A DNA stretch of 64,000 nt from Pseudomonas fluorescens Q2-87 (GCF_000281895.1 NZ_CM001558.1:2608556-2672555), one strand, 5' to 3'. Counted from the first letter of the stretch, positions 28,090-37,856 are shown. The notes: generated by a model not told the origin, from the sequence alone. Made by a program: numbers and translations.

Positions 28090-29424
28090 ATGGTTTGCAT
28101 GACACGTTGGTCCCGAACGCTGTTGGCGTTCGGCTTACCCCTGACCGCCCAAGCCGCTTGGGCGGGATACACCTTCGAGGAAGGCGCCCTCAAGGGCGAG
28201 GTCAATCTTAGCGCCGGTGCGGCGACACTCTCCACGCGCAACGTCAATTTCGGCAGTGGTCGGGTGGACATGCGTAGCCGCAGCAACGACGGCACGAAAA
28301 TCGACTGGCAGGAATTCTACGTCAAGCCTGGCGTCACGCTGGACTACGCCTTGCAGCCGGATTTCAGTCTGTTGGCCGGCGGTTCACTCGTGGCCGCGAC
28401 CACGGTAGGTGATGGTGATGCCGGTGGTTTCACGCGCAGCTCCGATGGTGATGTGGCGCTGGAGGAGTTGTACGGTGGTTTCCGGGCTGGGGAGTGGAAG
28501 TTCACGGCTGGCCGGCAGAACTACATGATCGGCAACGGCTTTATCGTCATGGACGGCAACCTCGATCAGCTCAAGGACGGTGCCTATTGGCTCGCGCCAA
28601 GAACGGCGTTCAAGGATTCGGCGATCCTGGCCTGGGACCACGGCGCCCTGAAGACCCAGGCGTTCACCCTGCGCACCGATGACGATCTGGGAGATTTCCG
28701 GATGACCGGTGTCAACCTGGACTACAACCTTGATAGCCAGGTGACGTTGGGCGCCATGGCGATGAAGGTCAACGCGCTTGCGCCCAAGGGCACGACGCCA
28801 TTGAGCCGGGACGGCATGCAGGTGTACAACGTCCGGGCTCTCAACGCCAAGATGCCGGGGTTGCCGGCGCTGACGCTGAACGCCGAATATGCGCTGCAGC
28901 GGGGCAACGGTTCCGGAGTCGATTACCACGCCAAGGCGTGGTATGGCCAGGCGGACTATGCCTTCGACACGTTACCGCTGACGCCTGTCCTGGGTTATCG
29001 CTACGCCAGTTTCTCCGGTGACAGTGATCTCAGCGACAATCGCCAGGAGTCCTGGGACCCGCTCAGCAAAGGGTTTATCGATTGGGCAACCTGGCTGGTG
29101 GGCGATGTCGTTGGCAATTACCTGCTGTTCAACAGCAACGAAAACGTCCAACAGTTTTCTCTCAAGACTCATCTCAATGAAACCCTGACACTCGGTGCGA
29201 TTCACTACCAGTTCTGGTTGGACGAGAAAAACTACCTGGGGGCAGCGGTCAGTGACCGGCGCTTCGCCGACGAGAGCGTCATCTTCCTGGATTGGGCGGC
29301 GTCGAAGTCACTCACCACCTCGCTGTCCTATAACTGGGTCAAGCCAATGGCCGCGGCCAAGCAAGTGTTTGGCGACGATCAGAAGTTCAGCGCGCTGGAA
29401 CTCTATCTCACCTACCGCTACTAA
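28090..29424 (+). CDS. Outer-membrane beta-barrel, alginate-export-like family
   Basis: A 444-residue outer-membrane protein. The signal peptide (about 1-26, ending AAWAG) is followed by alternating beta-strands throughout and a terminal aromatic residue (YLTYRY). The FTAGRQNYMIGNGF segment and adjacent strands resemble the alginate-export (AlgE-like) porin family, which also includes barrels unrelated to alginate. AGGAGC lies seven bases upstream of the ATG. It is followed after 38 bp by a polyamine-type binding protein, so it probably admits the same solute. No alginate biosynthesis gene is adjacent. Confidence 0.78.
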   Translation: MVCMTRWSRTLLAFGLPLTAQAAWAGYTFEEGALKGEVNLSAGAATLSTRNVNFGSGRVDMRSRSNDGTKIDWQEFYVKPGVTLDYALQPDFSLLAGGSLVAATTVGDGDAGGFTRSSDGDVALEELYGGFRAGEWKFTAGRQNYMIGNGFIVMDGNLDQLKDGAYWLAPRTAFKDSAILAWDHGALKTQAFTLRTDDDLGDFRMTGVNLDYNLDSQVTLGAMAMKVNALAPKGTTPLSRDGMQVYNVRALNAKMPGLPALTLNAEYALQRGNGSGVDYHAKAWYGQADYAFDTLPLTPVLGYRYASFSGDSDLSDNRQESWDPLSKGFIDWATWLVGDVVGNYLLFNSNENVQQFSLKTHLNETLTLGAIHYQFWLDEKNYLGAAVSDRRFADESVIFLDWAASKSLTTSLSYNWVKPMAAAKQVFGDDQKFSALELYLTYRY

Positions 29425-29462
29425 GTGCCGCGAGCCCCGGGGCCGCGCTGGAGTGTTTGAGC

Positions 29463-30566
29463 ATGAACAAGTTTTTGCGTAACACCTTGCTGGGCGCAGT
29501 CGTTTCCTTGTCGGTAAGTGGGGCAACCCTTGCCGAGGAGCGGACGGTGCGGATCTACAACTGGATCGAGTACCTGCCGCCGGAGATCCTGAAAAGCTTC
29601 CAGGAAGAAACCGGGATCCGCCCGATCTACGACGTCTTTGATAGCGTCGAAACCTTGGAGTCGAAACTGCTGACCGGTAACTCCGGGTACGACGTGGTGT
29701 ACCCAAGCAGTTCCAATGTCAGCCACATGATCGCCGCCGGGGCAGTGCAGCCGCTGGACCGCAGCCAATTGCCGAACTGGCAACACCTGGACCCCGAGTT
29801 CATGAAATCCCTCGAAGCGGTGGGTGACCCGGGCAACCGTTACGCGGCGCCGTACCTGTGGGGCACGACGTTGATCGGCTACAACGTCGACATGGTCCGC
29901 AAGGCGTTGGGTGCCGATGTGCAAATGAACACCTGGGACATTCTTTTCAAGGAAGAGAACATGGCCAAGCTGGCCAGTTGCGGCGTCGGCTTGCTCGACG
30001 CCGCCAACGAAATCGTGCCGATTGCCCTGCATTACGAAGGCCTCGATCCCAACAGCCAGAAACGCGAGGATTACCCGCGGGCCCAGGCGGCGATGCTCAA
30101 GGTCCGTCCCTACATCACTTATTTCAATTCGTCGCGCTACGGCATGGACCTGGCCAACGGTGAGATCTGCGTCGGGGTCGGTTGGTCCGGCGGCGTAGCC
30201 TTGGCCAAACGACTGGCAGAAGATGCAGGGAAGGGGGTCAAGGTGGAGATGGCCTTGCCCAAGGAAGGCGCACCGATGTGGTCGGACGTGATGATGGTGC
30301 CGACCAACGCGCCCCATGTCGCGGAAGCCTACGCGTTCATCAATTACATCTTGCGTCCGGACGTCATTGCGCGGATCAGCAACAAGATCGGCTACCCCAA
30401 CCCGAACAAGGACGCGACGGCGCTGGTCAATCCTGAGATCCGCAACAACCCGGCGATGTATGTGCCGGACGAGGCGCGCAAGACCCTGTTCGCATTGGCG
30501 CCCGTGCCGGCAGCGGTGGAGCGGATTCGTACCCGCACCTGGATCACCATCAAGACTCAGCGTTGA
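29463..30566 (+). CDS. Polyamine-type periplasmic substrate-binding protein (PotF/SpuD-like)
   Basis: A 367-residue periplasmic protein with a signal peptide (about 1-25, ending TLAEE). Strong PotF-family sequence follows: VRIYNWIEYLPPEILKSFQEE, YDVFDSVETLESKLLTG, DVVYPSSSNVSHM and AAPYLWGTTLIGYNVD. It should bind putrescine, spermidine or a related diamine or amino acid. It is an orphan: no ABC permease or ATPase gene is next to it. GGAG lies ten bases upstream of the ATG at 29463; a TTG two codons earlier is less likely. Confidence 0.88.
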   Translation: MNKFLRNTLLGAVVSLSVSGATLAEERTVRIYNWIEYLPPEILKSFQEETGIRPIYDVFDSVETLESKLLTGNSGYDVVYPSSSNVSHMIAAGAVQPLDRSQLPNWQHLDPEFMKSLEAVGDPGNRYAAPYLWGTTLIGYNVDMVRKALGADVQMNTWDILFKEENMAKLASCGVGLLDAANEIVPIALHYEGLDPNSQKREDYPRAQAAMLKVRPYITYFNSSRYGMDLANGEICVGVGWSGGVALAKRLAEDAGKGVKVEMALPKEGAPMWSDVMMVPTNAPHVAEAYAFINYILRPDVIARISNKIGYPNPNKDATALVNPEIRNNPAMYVPDEARKTLFALAPVPAAVERIRTRTWITIKTQR

Positions 30567-30573
30567 GCCTGCT

Positions 30574-30594
30574 GCCCGGCGTGTAACGCCGGGC
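30574..30594. terminator. GC-rich hairpin after the binding-protein gene
   Basis: Perfect 8-bp stem GCCCGGCG / CGCCGGGC with loop TGTAA, 7 bp after the stop and between convergent genes. No long T-run follows. Confidence 0.6.
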
Positions 30595-30622
30595 TTGCCG
30601 GAACGCGTTGCGCCACGTTTGT

Positions 30623-31234
30623 TCAGGCGCGCATGCCGTAGAACAGCAGTTCGGTGATGCGCCTGACCTGGGCGGAATGAGCTTCGACGTCCGGCTGCTC
30701 CTGGTTGACCAGCCGATACAGTTGCAGGTGCGAATAGTCGTTCAGCAGGAACGCGGCCAACTCAACGTCAAGGTCGGGCCGCAGTTTGCCGGCCTGCTGC
30801 AACTCCCTGATCAGCCCACTGATTTCGGCCCTGAGCGCATCGTTCATGGCGCGATAACCTTCGGGCAATCCGTTGTCGCCACCAAACAGGATCAGCGGCA
30901 GCAACTCGCGCCACAGGCTTGGGTGCATGACTTCCAACGCGTAACCGGTCAACAGGCGCTCCAGATAACACAGCGCTTGGACCGGGTCTTGGATTTCAGG
31001 AATCTGGCTGCGGGTGTCCTTGAGCGCACGCCGGTCGGCCTCGTGGAGAATTTCGAGGATGATCTCCTGCTTGTTGCCGAAATACTTGAACACCGTAGGG
31101 GCCGATACACCGGCCTGGCTGGCGATCTGTTCGATGGTGGTGGTCTGGAAACCCTGGCGTTCGAACAATTCGACGGCGGCCTTGCTGATGGCTTGGCGGC
31201 GTTCGGCTTTCTGACGTTCACGCAGTCCGCTCAC
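30623..31234 (-). CDS. TetR-family regulator
   Basis: A 203-residue repressor-type protein. The HTH (about 10-55) reads AISKAAVELFERQGFQTTTI, then IEQIASQAGVSAPTVFKYF and GNKQEI, the standard TetR pattern. The C-terminal ligand domain is all-helical and unspecific. The GTG start at 31234 has AAGGA six bases upstream; the frame extends to a TTG at 31282, which would add 16 residues. It is divergent from the GABA-type permease, whose promoter region it probably controls, and convergent with the polyamine-type binding protein. Confidence 0.87.
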   Translation of the reverse strand: MSGLRERQKAERRQAISKAAVELFERQGFQTTTIEQIASQAGVSAPTVFKYFGNKQEIILEILHEADRRALKDTRSQIPEIQDPVQALCYLERLLTGYALEVMHPSLWRELLPLILFGGDNGLPEGYRAMNDALRAEISGLIRELQQAGKLRPDLDVELAAFLLNDYSHLQLYRLVNQEQPDVEAHSAQVRRITELLFYGMRA

Positions 31235-31644
31235 GGGAGGTCCTTGTTGATAAGAAGAGGTTGAAGACCCTTGGCGCACCAACAGGATTGCTGGTTGGCA
31301 ACGAGCTGGGCATAGGCATGCAAAATACTTAACCCAGTAAAGTTTTTAAAGGGTTTATTTCCTTGGCGCTCCTCAATGCCAGGCTGGATACCGCGGCCTA
31401 GACGCCTGCCAGCAGGCAAAACGCCATGCTCCACTTGGCGAAATCAGGCACGGAGATGGCGCGTTCAGGTAACTGACTCGGCAGGGAAGACAGGTAACGT
31501 GGCGCGACTTTCGCCATAAGTGCGCACGTTCGCCCGGGGTGGATCAACACAGCCAAGAGGTGCCGCTTCCAGGAGGGGCGCGAAAACCGCAAACACCGAC
31601 TGCCCTGCGCGCGGCTCAATGTTCGATTACAAGAGAATAAGAAA
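31235..31644. other. Divergent intergenic region, TetR / GABA-type permease
   Basis: 410 bp. It holds an imperfect inverted repeat (TTAACCC at 31329-31335 and AGGGTTTA at 31350-31357) in an AT-rich patch near the regulator start, a candidate TetR operator. Nothing else was recognised; no supportable gene lies in it. Confidence 0.4.
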
Positions 31645-33045
31645 ATGACCAGCCCCAGTTTCAAGGATTCGAACGGACATCTGGCACAGGGCTTCAAGCC
31701 TCGTCACGTCACTATGTTGTCCATTGCCGGAATCATCGGTGCAGGTCTGTTCGTGGGATCGGGCCATGCCATCGCCGCCGCCGGCCCGGCCGTCATGCTG
31801 GCCTACCTGTTTTCCGGGTTGCTGGTGGTCCTGGTCATGCGCATGTTGGGTGAGATGGCGGTCGCCAACCCGGACACTGGCTCCTTCTCCACATATGCCG
31901 ATCAAGCCATCGGACGCTGGGCGGGCTTCACCATCGGTTGGCTCTACTGGTGGTTCTGGGTGTTGGTGATTCCTATCGAGGCGCTGGCCGCCGGTCATGT
32001 ATTGAATCAATGGTTTCCCGCCATCGATGCCTGGTTGTTTGCCTCGGTGTCGATCGTGGCGCTGGCCGTGACGAATTTGTTCAGCGTGTCCAAGTACGGC
32101 GAGTTCGAGTTCTGGTTCGCCATGGCCAAGGTCGTGGCGATCATCGGCTTCATCTCCCTGGGTTTTGCTGTGCTGATGGGGTGGATTCCCGAACGTGAAG
32201 CCAGCGGCCTGAGTCGGTTGATGGAGGAGCATGGCGGGTTCGCCCCCAACGGCTTGTCGGCGGTGGTGGGAGCGTTCATTACCATCATGTTCAGTTTTAT
32301 CGGCACGGAGGCGGTGACCATCGCGGCGGCTGAATCCGATAATCCCGCGCAGAACATCGCCAAGGCCACTCGTTCGGTGATCTGGCGTATCGGTGTGTTC
32401 TACCTGCTGTCGATCTTCGTGGTCATTTCCGTGGTACCTTGGGACGATCCGCTCCTCGCTTCAGTGGGGTCCTACCAGCGTGCATTGGAGCTGATGAACA
32501 TCCCTCACGCCAAATTCCTGGTGGACGTGGTGGTGCTGATTGCCGTGGCCAGTTGCATGAACTCCTCGATCTATATCGCTTCGCGGATGCTGTACTCCCT
32601 GGGGCGCCGTGGCGATGCGCCAAAGGCATTGAAGGTGACGTCATCGGCCGGCGTTCCGAGGTCTGCAGTCATTGCCAGTACCGTGCTGGGTGCTGGTATC
32701 ACCTTGTTCAGTTATTTCATGCCCGCCGGGCTGTTCCAGTTCTTGCTCGCCAGCTCCGGCGCCATCGCCTTGCTGGTGTACCTGGTGATCGCCATTTCAC
32801 AGTTGCGCATGCGGCGGATGTTGCAGCGCCAGAATATCGAGTTGCCTTTTCGCATGTGGCTGTTTCCCTGGTTGACCTGGTTGGTCATCGTGTTCATTTC
32901 GGCGGCGCTGGCAGTGATGATGGTTGCGCCCGAGCACCGCAGCGAGGTCAGTACAACCCTGGGCCTGGCGCTGATCATTTCTCTTATCGGCCTGCTGACG
33001 TCGCGGCATCCGCCCGAGCCGGAGCGGGTCGCTTCCCTCGGCTAG
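31645..33045 (+). CDS. Amino acid permease, GABA permease-like (APC family)
   Basis: Inner-membrane transporter of 466 residues with about 12 spans. The APC signature at helix 1 reads MLSIAGIIGAGLFVGSGHAI, followed by AGPAVMLAYLFSGLLVVLVM and GEMAVANPDTGSFSTYADQA. The FSFIGTEAVTIAAAESDNP segment is typical of the GabP/AnsP/LysP branch. GabP (4-aminobutyrate) is the best guess. AAGAGAATAAGAAA precedes the ATG. It is divergent from a TetR regulator and separated by that gene from the polyamine-type binding protein. Confidence 0.85.
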   Translation: MTSPSFKDSNGHLAQGFKPRHVTMLSIAGIIGAGLFVGSGHAIAAAGPAVMLAYLFSGLLVVLVMRMLGEMAVANPDTGSFSTYADQAIGRWAGFTIGWLYWWFWVLVIPIEALAAGHVLNQWFPAIDAWLFASVSIVALAVTNLFSVSKYGEFEFWFAMAKVVAIIGFISLGFAVLMGWIPEREASGLSRLMEEHGGFAPNGLSAVVGAFITIMFSFIGTEAVTIAAAESDNPAQNIAKATRSVIWRIGVFYLLSIFVVISVVPWDDPLLASVGSYQRALELMNIPHAKFLVDVVVLIAVASCMNSSIYIASRMLYSLGRRGDAPKALKVTSSAGVPRSAVIASTVLGAGITLFSYFMPAGLFQFLLASSGAIALLVYLVIAISQLRMRRMLQRQNIELPFRMWLFPWLTWLVIVFISAALAVMMVAPEHRSEVSTTLGLALIISLIGLLTSRHPPEPERVASLG

Positions 33046-33062
33046 CCCGCTCGTTTTTGCCC

Positions 33063-33090
33063 TGTTGACGCCACGTTACTGGCGTCAACA
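33063..33090. terminator. Hairpin after the GABA-type permease gene
   Basis: Perfect 11-bp inverted repeat TGTTGACGCCA / TGGCGTCAACA with a 6-nt loop, 17 bp past the stop. The rest of the 308-bp gap to 33353 shows no clear promoter or gene. Confidence 0.7.
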
Positions 33091-33353
33091 AACCCGCCTT
33101 TCTCGCCCATTCAAGCGGCAAGAACCTCAGTCTTGAGGCGCGGCCCCTCCGCCTGTCACCCACTTGCAAACCCAGCCCTGCGAACCGGCACTAAGCTGCG
33201 GCCGCGTTGTCAGTAATTGGCGTCTGTAGGGATGAGGATCGTCCCTGGTATCGGCACGTTAGCTGGATAGTTTTTTCTCGAGCATCCTCGGGAAAAAGAG
33301 CCTCGCGATGGATTGCGTCCTGGACCGACAATTTCTCTTGCAGGCGATTTTCC

Positions 33354-35075
33354 ATGGGGTTTCTACTTGATCCGCGTCATGACATCGATGCTGCCTTACT
33401 GAGCTACCGCCGCGTGTTCTGGTCGTTGGCGCTGTTCAGTGGTGTCATCAATCTACTGGTGCTGGTGCCGTCGCTGTACATGATGCAGGTGTACGACCGG
33501 GTCCTCACCAGCCGCAACGAAACCACGTTGTTCATGCTCACCCTGATTGCCTTGGGGCTGTTCATGTTCAGTGCCCTGATCGAATGGGTACGCGGCGAGG
33601 TGATGATTCGCATGAGCGCAGGGCTGGACGAGGCCCTGGGCGAGCGGATTTTCGATGCGGCGTTCGCCCGCAGCCTGCGCGAGCACAACGCCAACCCGGC
33701 GCAAGTGCTCAGCGATCTGGCCACGCTGCGGCAGTTGATCACCGGCCAGGGCCTGATCGCCTTGCTCGATGCGCCTTGGCTGCCGATCTTTCTGCTGGTG
33801 GCGTTCATTTTTCATCCCTGGTTCGGTGTGCTGACGCTGGTGCTGGCCTTGGTGCTGATCGGCCTGGCGCTGTGGGGCGAACTGGCGACGCGTTCGCGCC
33901 TGGGGGAAGCCAATCGGTTGGGCGTGCAGTCGTCGATTTATGTGAACAGCACGCTGCACAACGCTGAAGTCATCCAGGCCCTGGGCATGCTCGGGCCGTT
34001 GCGCCAACGCTGGAGCCTGCTACAGCGACGCATCATCGCTGCCCAGGCCCACGCCAGCGACCGTGGCGCACGCATCACGTCTGCGACCCGTTTCGTGCGG
34101 ATTTCCGGGCAGTCCCTGGCCCTGGGCCTCGGAGCGTTGCTGGTGCTTGAGGGGCAATTGTCGGCGGGCATGATGATTGCGATGTCGCTGTTGCTGGGCC
34201 GGGCCCTGGCGCCCGTGGAAATTGCCATCGGCTCGTGGAAACAATTCAATTCCGGCCGCCAGAGCTATCAGCGCCTGAGCCAATTGCTGACCCAACACCC
34301 ACGTGAGCGCCTGCGCATGCCTTTGCCCCCGCCCACCGGTGCGGTACGCCTGGAGCAGCTGTATGTCGGCCCGCCCGGGGCCACGCAACCGATCCTGCGG
34401 GGCATTCATTTCAGCCTGGCCAAAGGCGAAGTACTCGCTGTCGTCGGCCCCAGCGCCAGCGGTAAATCGACCCTGGCCAGGGCAATGGTCGGGGTGTGGC
34501 CAGCCATGGGCGGGTCGGTGCGCCTGGACGAGGCCGAAATCAGCCAATGGACCCACGACGCCCTCGGCCCGCACCTGGGCTACCTGCCGCAGGACATCGA
34601 GCTGTTCGACGGTACGGTGGCCGACAACATTGCCCGCTTCGGTGAGCAGGATGCCGACAAAATCATCGCCGCCGGGCGGCACGCGGGTATTCACGAGATG
34701 ATCCTGAGGTTTCCCAAGGGCTACGACACGCCGCTGGGGCCAGGCGGGCTTGGCTTGTCCGGCGGCCAGAAGCAGCGCCTGGGCCTGGCTCGGGCGCTCT
34801 ACGGACGACCTTCACTGATTGTGCTCGATGAGCCCAATTCCAATCTCGACGAGGCCGGCGAGCTGGCGCTGATCCAGGCCATCAATGTGCTCAAGGCAGC
34901 TGGCAGCACGGTGGTACTGATTACCCATCGGCCCAGTGTGCTGGCCGTGGTCGATCACATCCTGGTGCTCAAGGACGGGACTCAACAGGCCTTCGGTCCA
35001 CGGGAACGGGTACTCAAGGCACTGATGCCGGGGCCGAGGGCGGCAGCGGTCAGGGAGGCGGGCGAAGATGCGTGA
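33354..35075 (+). CDS. Type I secretion ABC exporter (PrtD/AprD/EexD-like)
   Basis: Inner-membrane exporter of 573 residues with a membrane domain (about 15-300, starting SLALFSGVINLLVLVPSLYMM) and a nucleotide-binding domain. The latter has Walker A GPSASGKST, the signature LSGGQKQRLGLARAL, Walker B LIVLDEP and the H-loop THRPS. The PrtD-type MMQVYDRVLTSRNETTL segment follows the first spans, and no C39 peptidase is present, as in protease/epimerase exporters. The start MGFLLDPRHD at 33354 was chosen; the extra 49 residues of the longer frame are unlike the family. It begins a three-gene operon that faces the PsmE-like RTX protein, its probable cargo. Confidence 0.92.
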   Translation: MGFLLDPRHDIDAALLSYRRVFWSLALFSGVINLLVLVPSLYMMQVYDRVLTSRNETTLFMLTLIALGLFMFSALIEWVRGEVMIRMSAGLDEALGERIFDAAFARSLREHNANPAQVLSDLATLRQLITGQGLIALLDAPWLPIFLLVAFIFHPWFGVLTLVLALVLIGLALWGELATRSRLGEANRLGVQSSIYVNSTLHNAEVIQALGMLGPLRQRWSLLQRRIIAAQAHASDRGARITSATRFVRISGQSLALGLGALLVLEGQLSAGMMIAMSLLLGRALAPVEIAIGSWKQFNSGRQSYQRLSQLLTQHPRERLRMPLPPPTGAVRLEQLYVGPPGATQPILRGIHFSLAKGEVLAVVGPSASGKSTLARAMVGVWPAMGGSVRLDEAEISQWTHDALGPHLGYLPQDIELFDGTVADNIARFGEQDADKIIAAGRHAGIHEMILRFPKGYDTPLGPGGLGLSGGQKQRLGLARALYGRPSLIVLDEPNSNLDEAGELALIQAINVLKAAGSTVVLITHRPSVLAVVDHILVLKDGTQQAFGPRERVLKALMPGPRAAAVREAGEDA

Positions 35076-36438
35076 TCTGACACCGGCGGCACAAACGTTC
35101 AGCGAGCAAGGGCTGAGCGTGCGCAATTCAACTTTGCTGCCCAGCGCCAGTACCGACGCCAGGGGCGCGGCGCGCTACGGGGTGGGTTTTCTGGTCTTGA
35201 CGCTGGGAGGTTTCCTGCTTTGGGCCTGCCTGGCGCCGCTCGACCAAGGCGTGGTCGGCAGCGGCACCGTAGTGGTGGCGGGCGAACGCAAGGCGGTGCA
35301 GTCGCTGGTGGGCGGCGTGGTGGAAAAACTGCTGGTCAGCGACGGCGACCGTGTCACCCAAGGGCAGCTGTTGGTGCAGCTCAACACCGTGCAGGCCCAG
35401 TCGCAACTGGACGTGACCTTGGGCAAATTGCTCAATGACCGCAGCGTTGAGGCGCGGCTGATTGCCGAGCGTATAGGCGCTGCCGAGATCCAATGGCCCG
35501 CTGAATTGCTTGAGCGTGCCGATGAGCCACGGGTCAAGGCTGCGATGGCTTTGCAGAACCAGTTGTTCATCACCCGTCGCGCTGAGCTGGGCAGCCGCTT
35601 GCAGATCATCGAGCACGAAGCCGCGGCGTTGCAGCAGCAATTGCAAGGCTACGAGGGCGTCAAGCGCAACTACGATGCGCAGATGCGCTTCCAGCAGCAG
35701 GAGCTTGAAGGCCTGCGGGACCTGGCCCGAGAAGGCTACGTGCCGCGCAATAAACTTTTCGAGGCCGAGCGCAACGCCGCCCAACTGGCGGGGCAGATCG
35801 CGTCCGGGGTGGGCGACGTCGGCAGGACGCGCCAGGCGATCAACGAAAGCCGGCTCAAGGCCTTGCAGGCGCAACAGGAATTTCGTCGCGATGCCGAAAC
35901 CCAACTGAGCGAAGTCTCGGCCGAAGCCGCAGGGTACGCCGATCAGATCCGCGCCTTGCAGTTCGAAGTCGACAACGGTGCGATCCGCGCCCCGGTATCG
36001 GGGCAGGTCATGGACCTGAGCATCCATACCGTGGGCGGTGTCGCGCAGGCCGGCCAAACCCTGATGCAAGTGGTGCCACTGGACGCGCCGATGGCGATCA
36101 CGGCGCGTTTCGAGCCGCTGATGGCCAACAAATTGCGCCCGGGGCTGCCGGTGCATGTGCATTTCACCGCGCTGCAACGGGTGGATACGCCGACGGTGAC
36201 CGGCACAGTGACCACCGTATCGGCGGATCAGTTGATCAATGAGCAGACGCACCAGCCGTACTTTTCCGCCAAGGTCGAGATTCCCGCCGACACCGTCGCA
36301 TCGTTGCAGAGCGCCGGCCTGCTGGTGCGTCCGGGCATGCTCGCCGATGTCACCGTGGTGACCGGCGAGCGCACGTTGATGAACTACCTGATGAAACCTT
36401 TGCGCGAGCGCTTGTTGGCCGCCTTCAAGGAGGAATGA
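35068..36438 (+). CDS. Type I secretion membrane fusion protein (PrtE/EexE-like)
   Basis: HlyD-family adaptor of 456 residues with one membrane span (about 34-55, YGVGFLVLTLGGFLLWACLAP). A lipoyl half (SGTVVVAGERKAVQSLVGGVV) precedes long coiled-coil hairpins (about 150-300), the second lipoyl half (NGAIRAPVSGQVMDLSIHTVG) and a C-terminal beta domain. It overlaps the exporter gene by 8 bp and the outer-membrane factor gene by 4 bp, indicating tight coupling. It bridges the ABC exporter and the TolC-like channel. Confidence 0.92.
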   Translation: MRDLTPAAQTFSEQGLSVRNSTLLPSASTDARGAARYGVGFLVLTLGGFLLWACLAPLDQGVVGSGTVVVAGERKAVQSLVGGVVEKLLVSDGDRVTQGQLLVQLNTVQAQSQLDVTLGKLLNDRSVEARLIAERIGAAEIQWPAELLERADEPRVKAAMALQNQLFITRRAELGSRLQIIEHEAAALQQQLQGYEGVKRNYDAQMRFQQQELEGLRDLAREGYVPRNKLFEAERNAAQLAGQIASGVGDVGRTRQAINESRLKALQAQQEFRRDAETQLSEVSAEAAGYADQIRALQFEVDNGAIRAPVSGQVMDLSIHTVGGVAQAGQTLMQVVPLDAPMAITARFEPLMANKLRPGLPVHVHFTALQRVDTPTVTGTVTTVSADQLINEQTHQPYFSAKVEIPADTVASLQSAGLLVRPGMLADVTVVTGERTLMNYLMKPLRERLLAAFKEE

Positions 36439-37790
36439 AGATGATGGGGCGGTTCCGGTATGGCGCTCGTGTGTTGCTGAGCCTGTGTACCAGTTATGGG
36501 GCGGTCAGCCCGGTGTGGGCTGCCGAAGGTGGGCTGAGCCTGACGGCTGCCTACGATGCCTCGCGTCTCAATGACCCGACCGTGCAATCGGCTGCCCATG
36601 CCTACGATGCTTCGCGGCATGAAGAGGCGATCGGGCGCGGTGGCCTTTATCCGCAGGTGTCGCTGACGTCCCGTTATGGCTATGGCGGGCGCACCGATGG
36701 CGGTGACGACCGTGGCTATGTCAACAGTAACGATTACCAGGCGAACAACGTCACCCTCGCGGCGCAACAACCGCTGTACGACAAGGGCCGTTGGGCGGCG
36801 TACCAGGAGGGCAAGGCGCGGGGGCAGTTGGGCGTGCAAGTATTCGATGTTGCTGGCCAGACCCTGTTTGACCGGGTCGCCAAAGGCTATTTCGACGTGG
36901 CCCGGGCCGAGAACGAGATCAAGCTGATTGCCCAACAAAAAACCGCGATCCAAGGCTTGGTCATCCAGAGCAAAAAGCTCTATCAGGGCGGCCAGGGCGC
37001 GGTCACCGATATCGATGAAGCCCAGGCGCGGCTCGATCTGGTGGAAGCCCAGGAGACTGAAGCCCAGGCCCGCCGCGTGGCGGCGCTGCGGGCCTTGTCC
37101 GGTCGCGCCAGTGTGCCGATCGATGACATCCAGCCGATGCGCGAAGAACTGGCCACTGCCAGCCCAATCCCACCGGAGCAGGACCTGCCGTACTGGACGG
37201 CGATCGCCCGCGAAGCCAGCCCCGAGCTGGCCGCCCGGTTGGCGGCGGTGAAGGTCGCCGAAGCCCAGGCCGACAGCCAGCGCGCCGGGCATTATCCGAC
37301 CTTGTCGCTGACCACTCAGTTGACCCGCCGGGAAACCCGCCAATACCAGGAACTCGACCCGCGCCAGGACACCTATTACGTCGGCGTGCAACTGGACATT
37401 CCGCTGTATCGCGGCGGGGCGGTGCGTGCCTCAGTGGCCAAGGCCGAAGCACAACTGGCCGGGGCCCAGTCGGAATACGATGTACAGCGCCAACAATTGG
37501 CCGAGGACATCGAGACCGATTACCTGGGCGTCGTCGCCGGTTTCACCAAGAGCAAGGCGATGCAGCGGGCAGTGGAGTCCAATCAGCGGGCACTGACCTC
37601 GACCGAAAAGGGCTTCCAGGGCGGCGTGCGTTCCACCGTCGACATTCTCGATGCGCAGCAGCGACTGTTCCAGGCCCGGCGAGACCTGCTCAACACCAAA
37701 CTCGACATGCTGCAAAGCTACGTGAGCCTGCACACCCACACCGGCCAAATGAACCGCGCCGTGCTGGAACAAGTGCAAAGCCTGTTCTAG
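36435..37790 (+). CDS. Type I secretion outer-membrane protein (TolC/PrtF/EexF-like)
   Basis: TolC-family channel of 451 residues. A signal peptide (about 1-30, ending VWAAE) precedes SLTAAYDASRLNDPTVQSAA, the usual N-terminal OEP motif. Two helical repeats follow, with the LYQGGQGAVTDIDEAQARLD and GGVRSTVDILDAQQRLF segments typical of TolC-type proteins. It is the third gene of the secretion operon and completes the channel. It is followed by a REP-type hairpin that probably ends the transcript. Confidence 0.92.
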   Translation: MKMMGRFRYGARVLLSLCTSYGAVSPVWAAEGGLSLTAAYDASRLNDPTVQSAAHAYDASRHEEAIGRGGLYPQVSLTSRYGYGGRTDGGDDRGYVNSNDYQANNVTLAAQQPLYDKGRWAAYQEGKARGQLGVQVFDVAGQTLFDRVAKGYFDVARAENEIKLIAQQKTAIQGLVIQSKKLYQGGQGAVTDIDEAQARLDLVEAQETEAQARRVAALRALSGRASVPIDDIQPMREELATASPIPPEQDLPYWTAIAREASPELAARLAAVKVAEAQADSQRAGHYPTLSLTTQLTRRETRQYQELDPRQDTYYVGVQLDIPLYRGGAVRASVAKAEAQLAGAQSEYDVQRQQLAEDIETDYLGVVAGFTKSKAMQRAVESNQRALTSTEKGFQGGVRSTVDILDAQQRLFQARRDLLNTKLDMLQSYVSLHTHTGQMNRAVLEQVQSLF

Positions 37791-37826
37791 ACAACCCACT
37801 TGCAGGACGGCTCGCAACCCGGTTCA

Positions 37827-37856
37827 CGTGGCGAGGGAGCAAGCTCCCTCGCCACG
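37827..37856. repeat. REP-type hairpin, possible terminator of the secretion operon
   Basis: Perfect 14-bp arms CGTGGCGAGGGAGC / GCTCCCTCGCCACG separated by AA, followed by GTTTTG. An imperfect relative (TGTGGCGAGGGA...TCCTCACCACA) follows at 37917-37943. Confidence 0.8.

Noticed and set aside
28090..29424. Assigning the outer-membrane barrel to alginate secretion because of the epimerase 9 kb away
   Set aside because: Resemblance is to a broad porin family; no alginate polymerisation or export genes are adjacent, and the barrel is next to an amine-binding protein gene.
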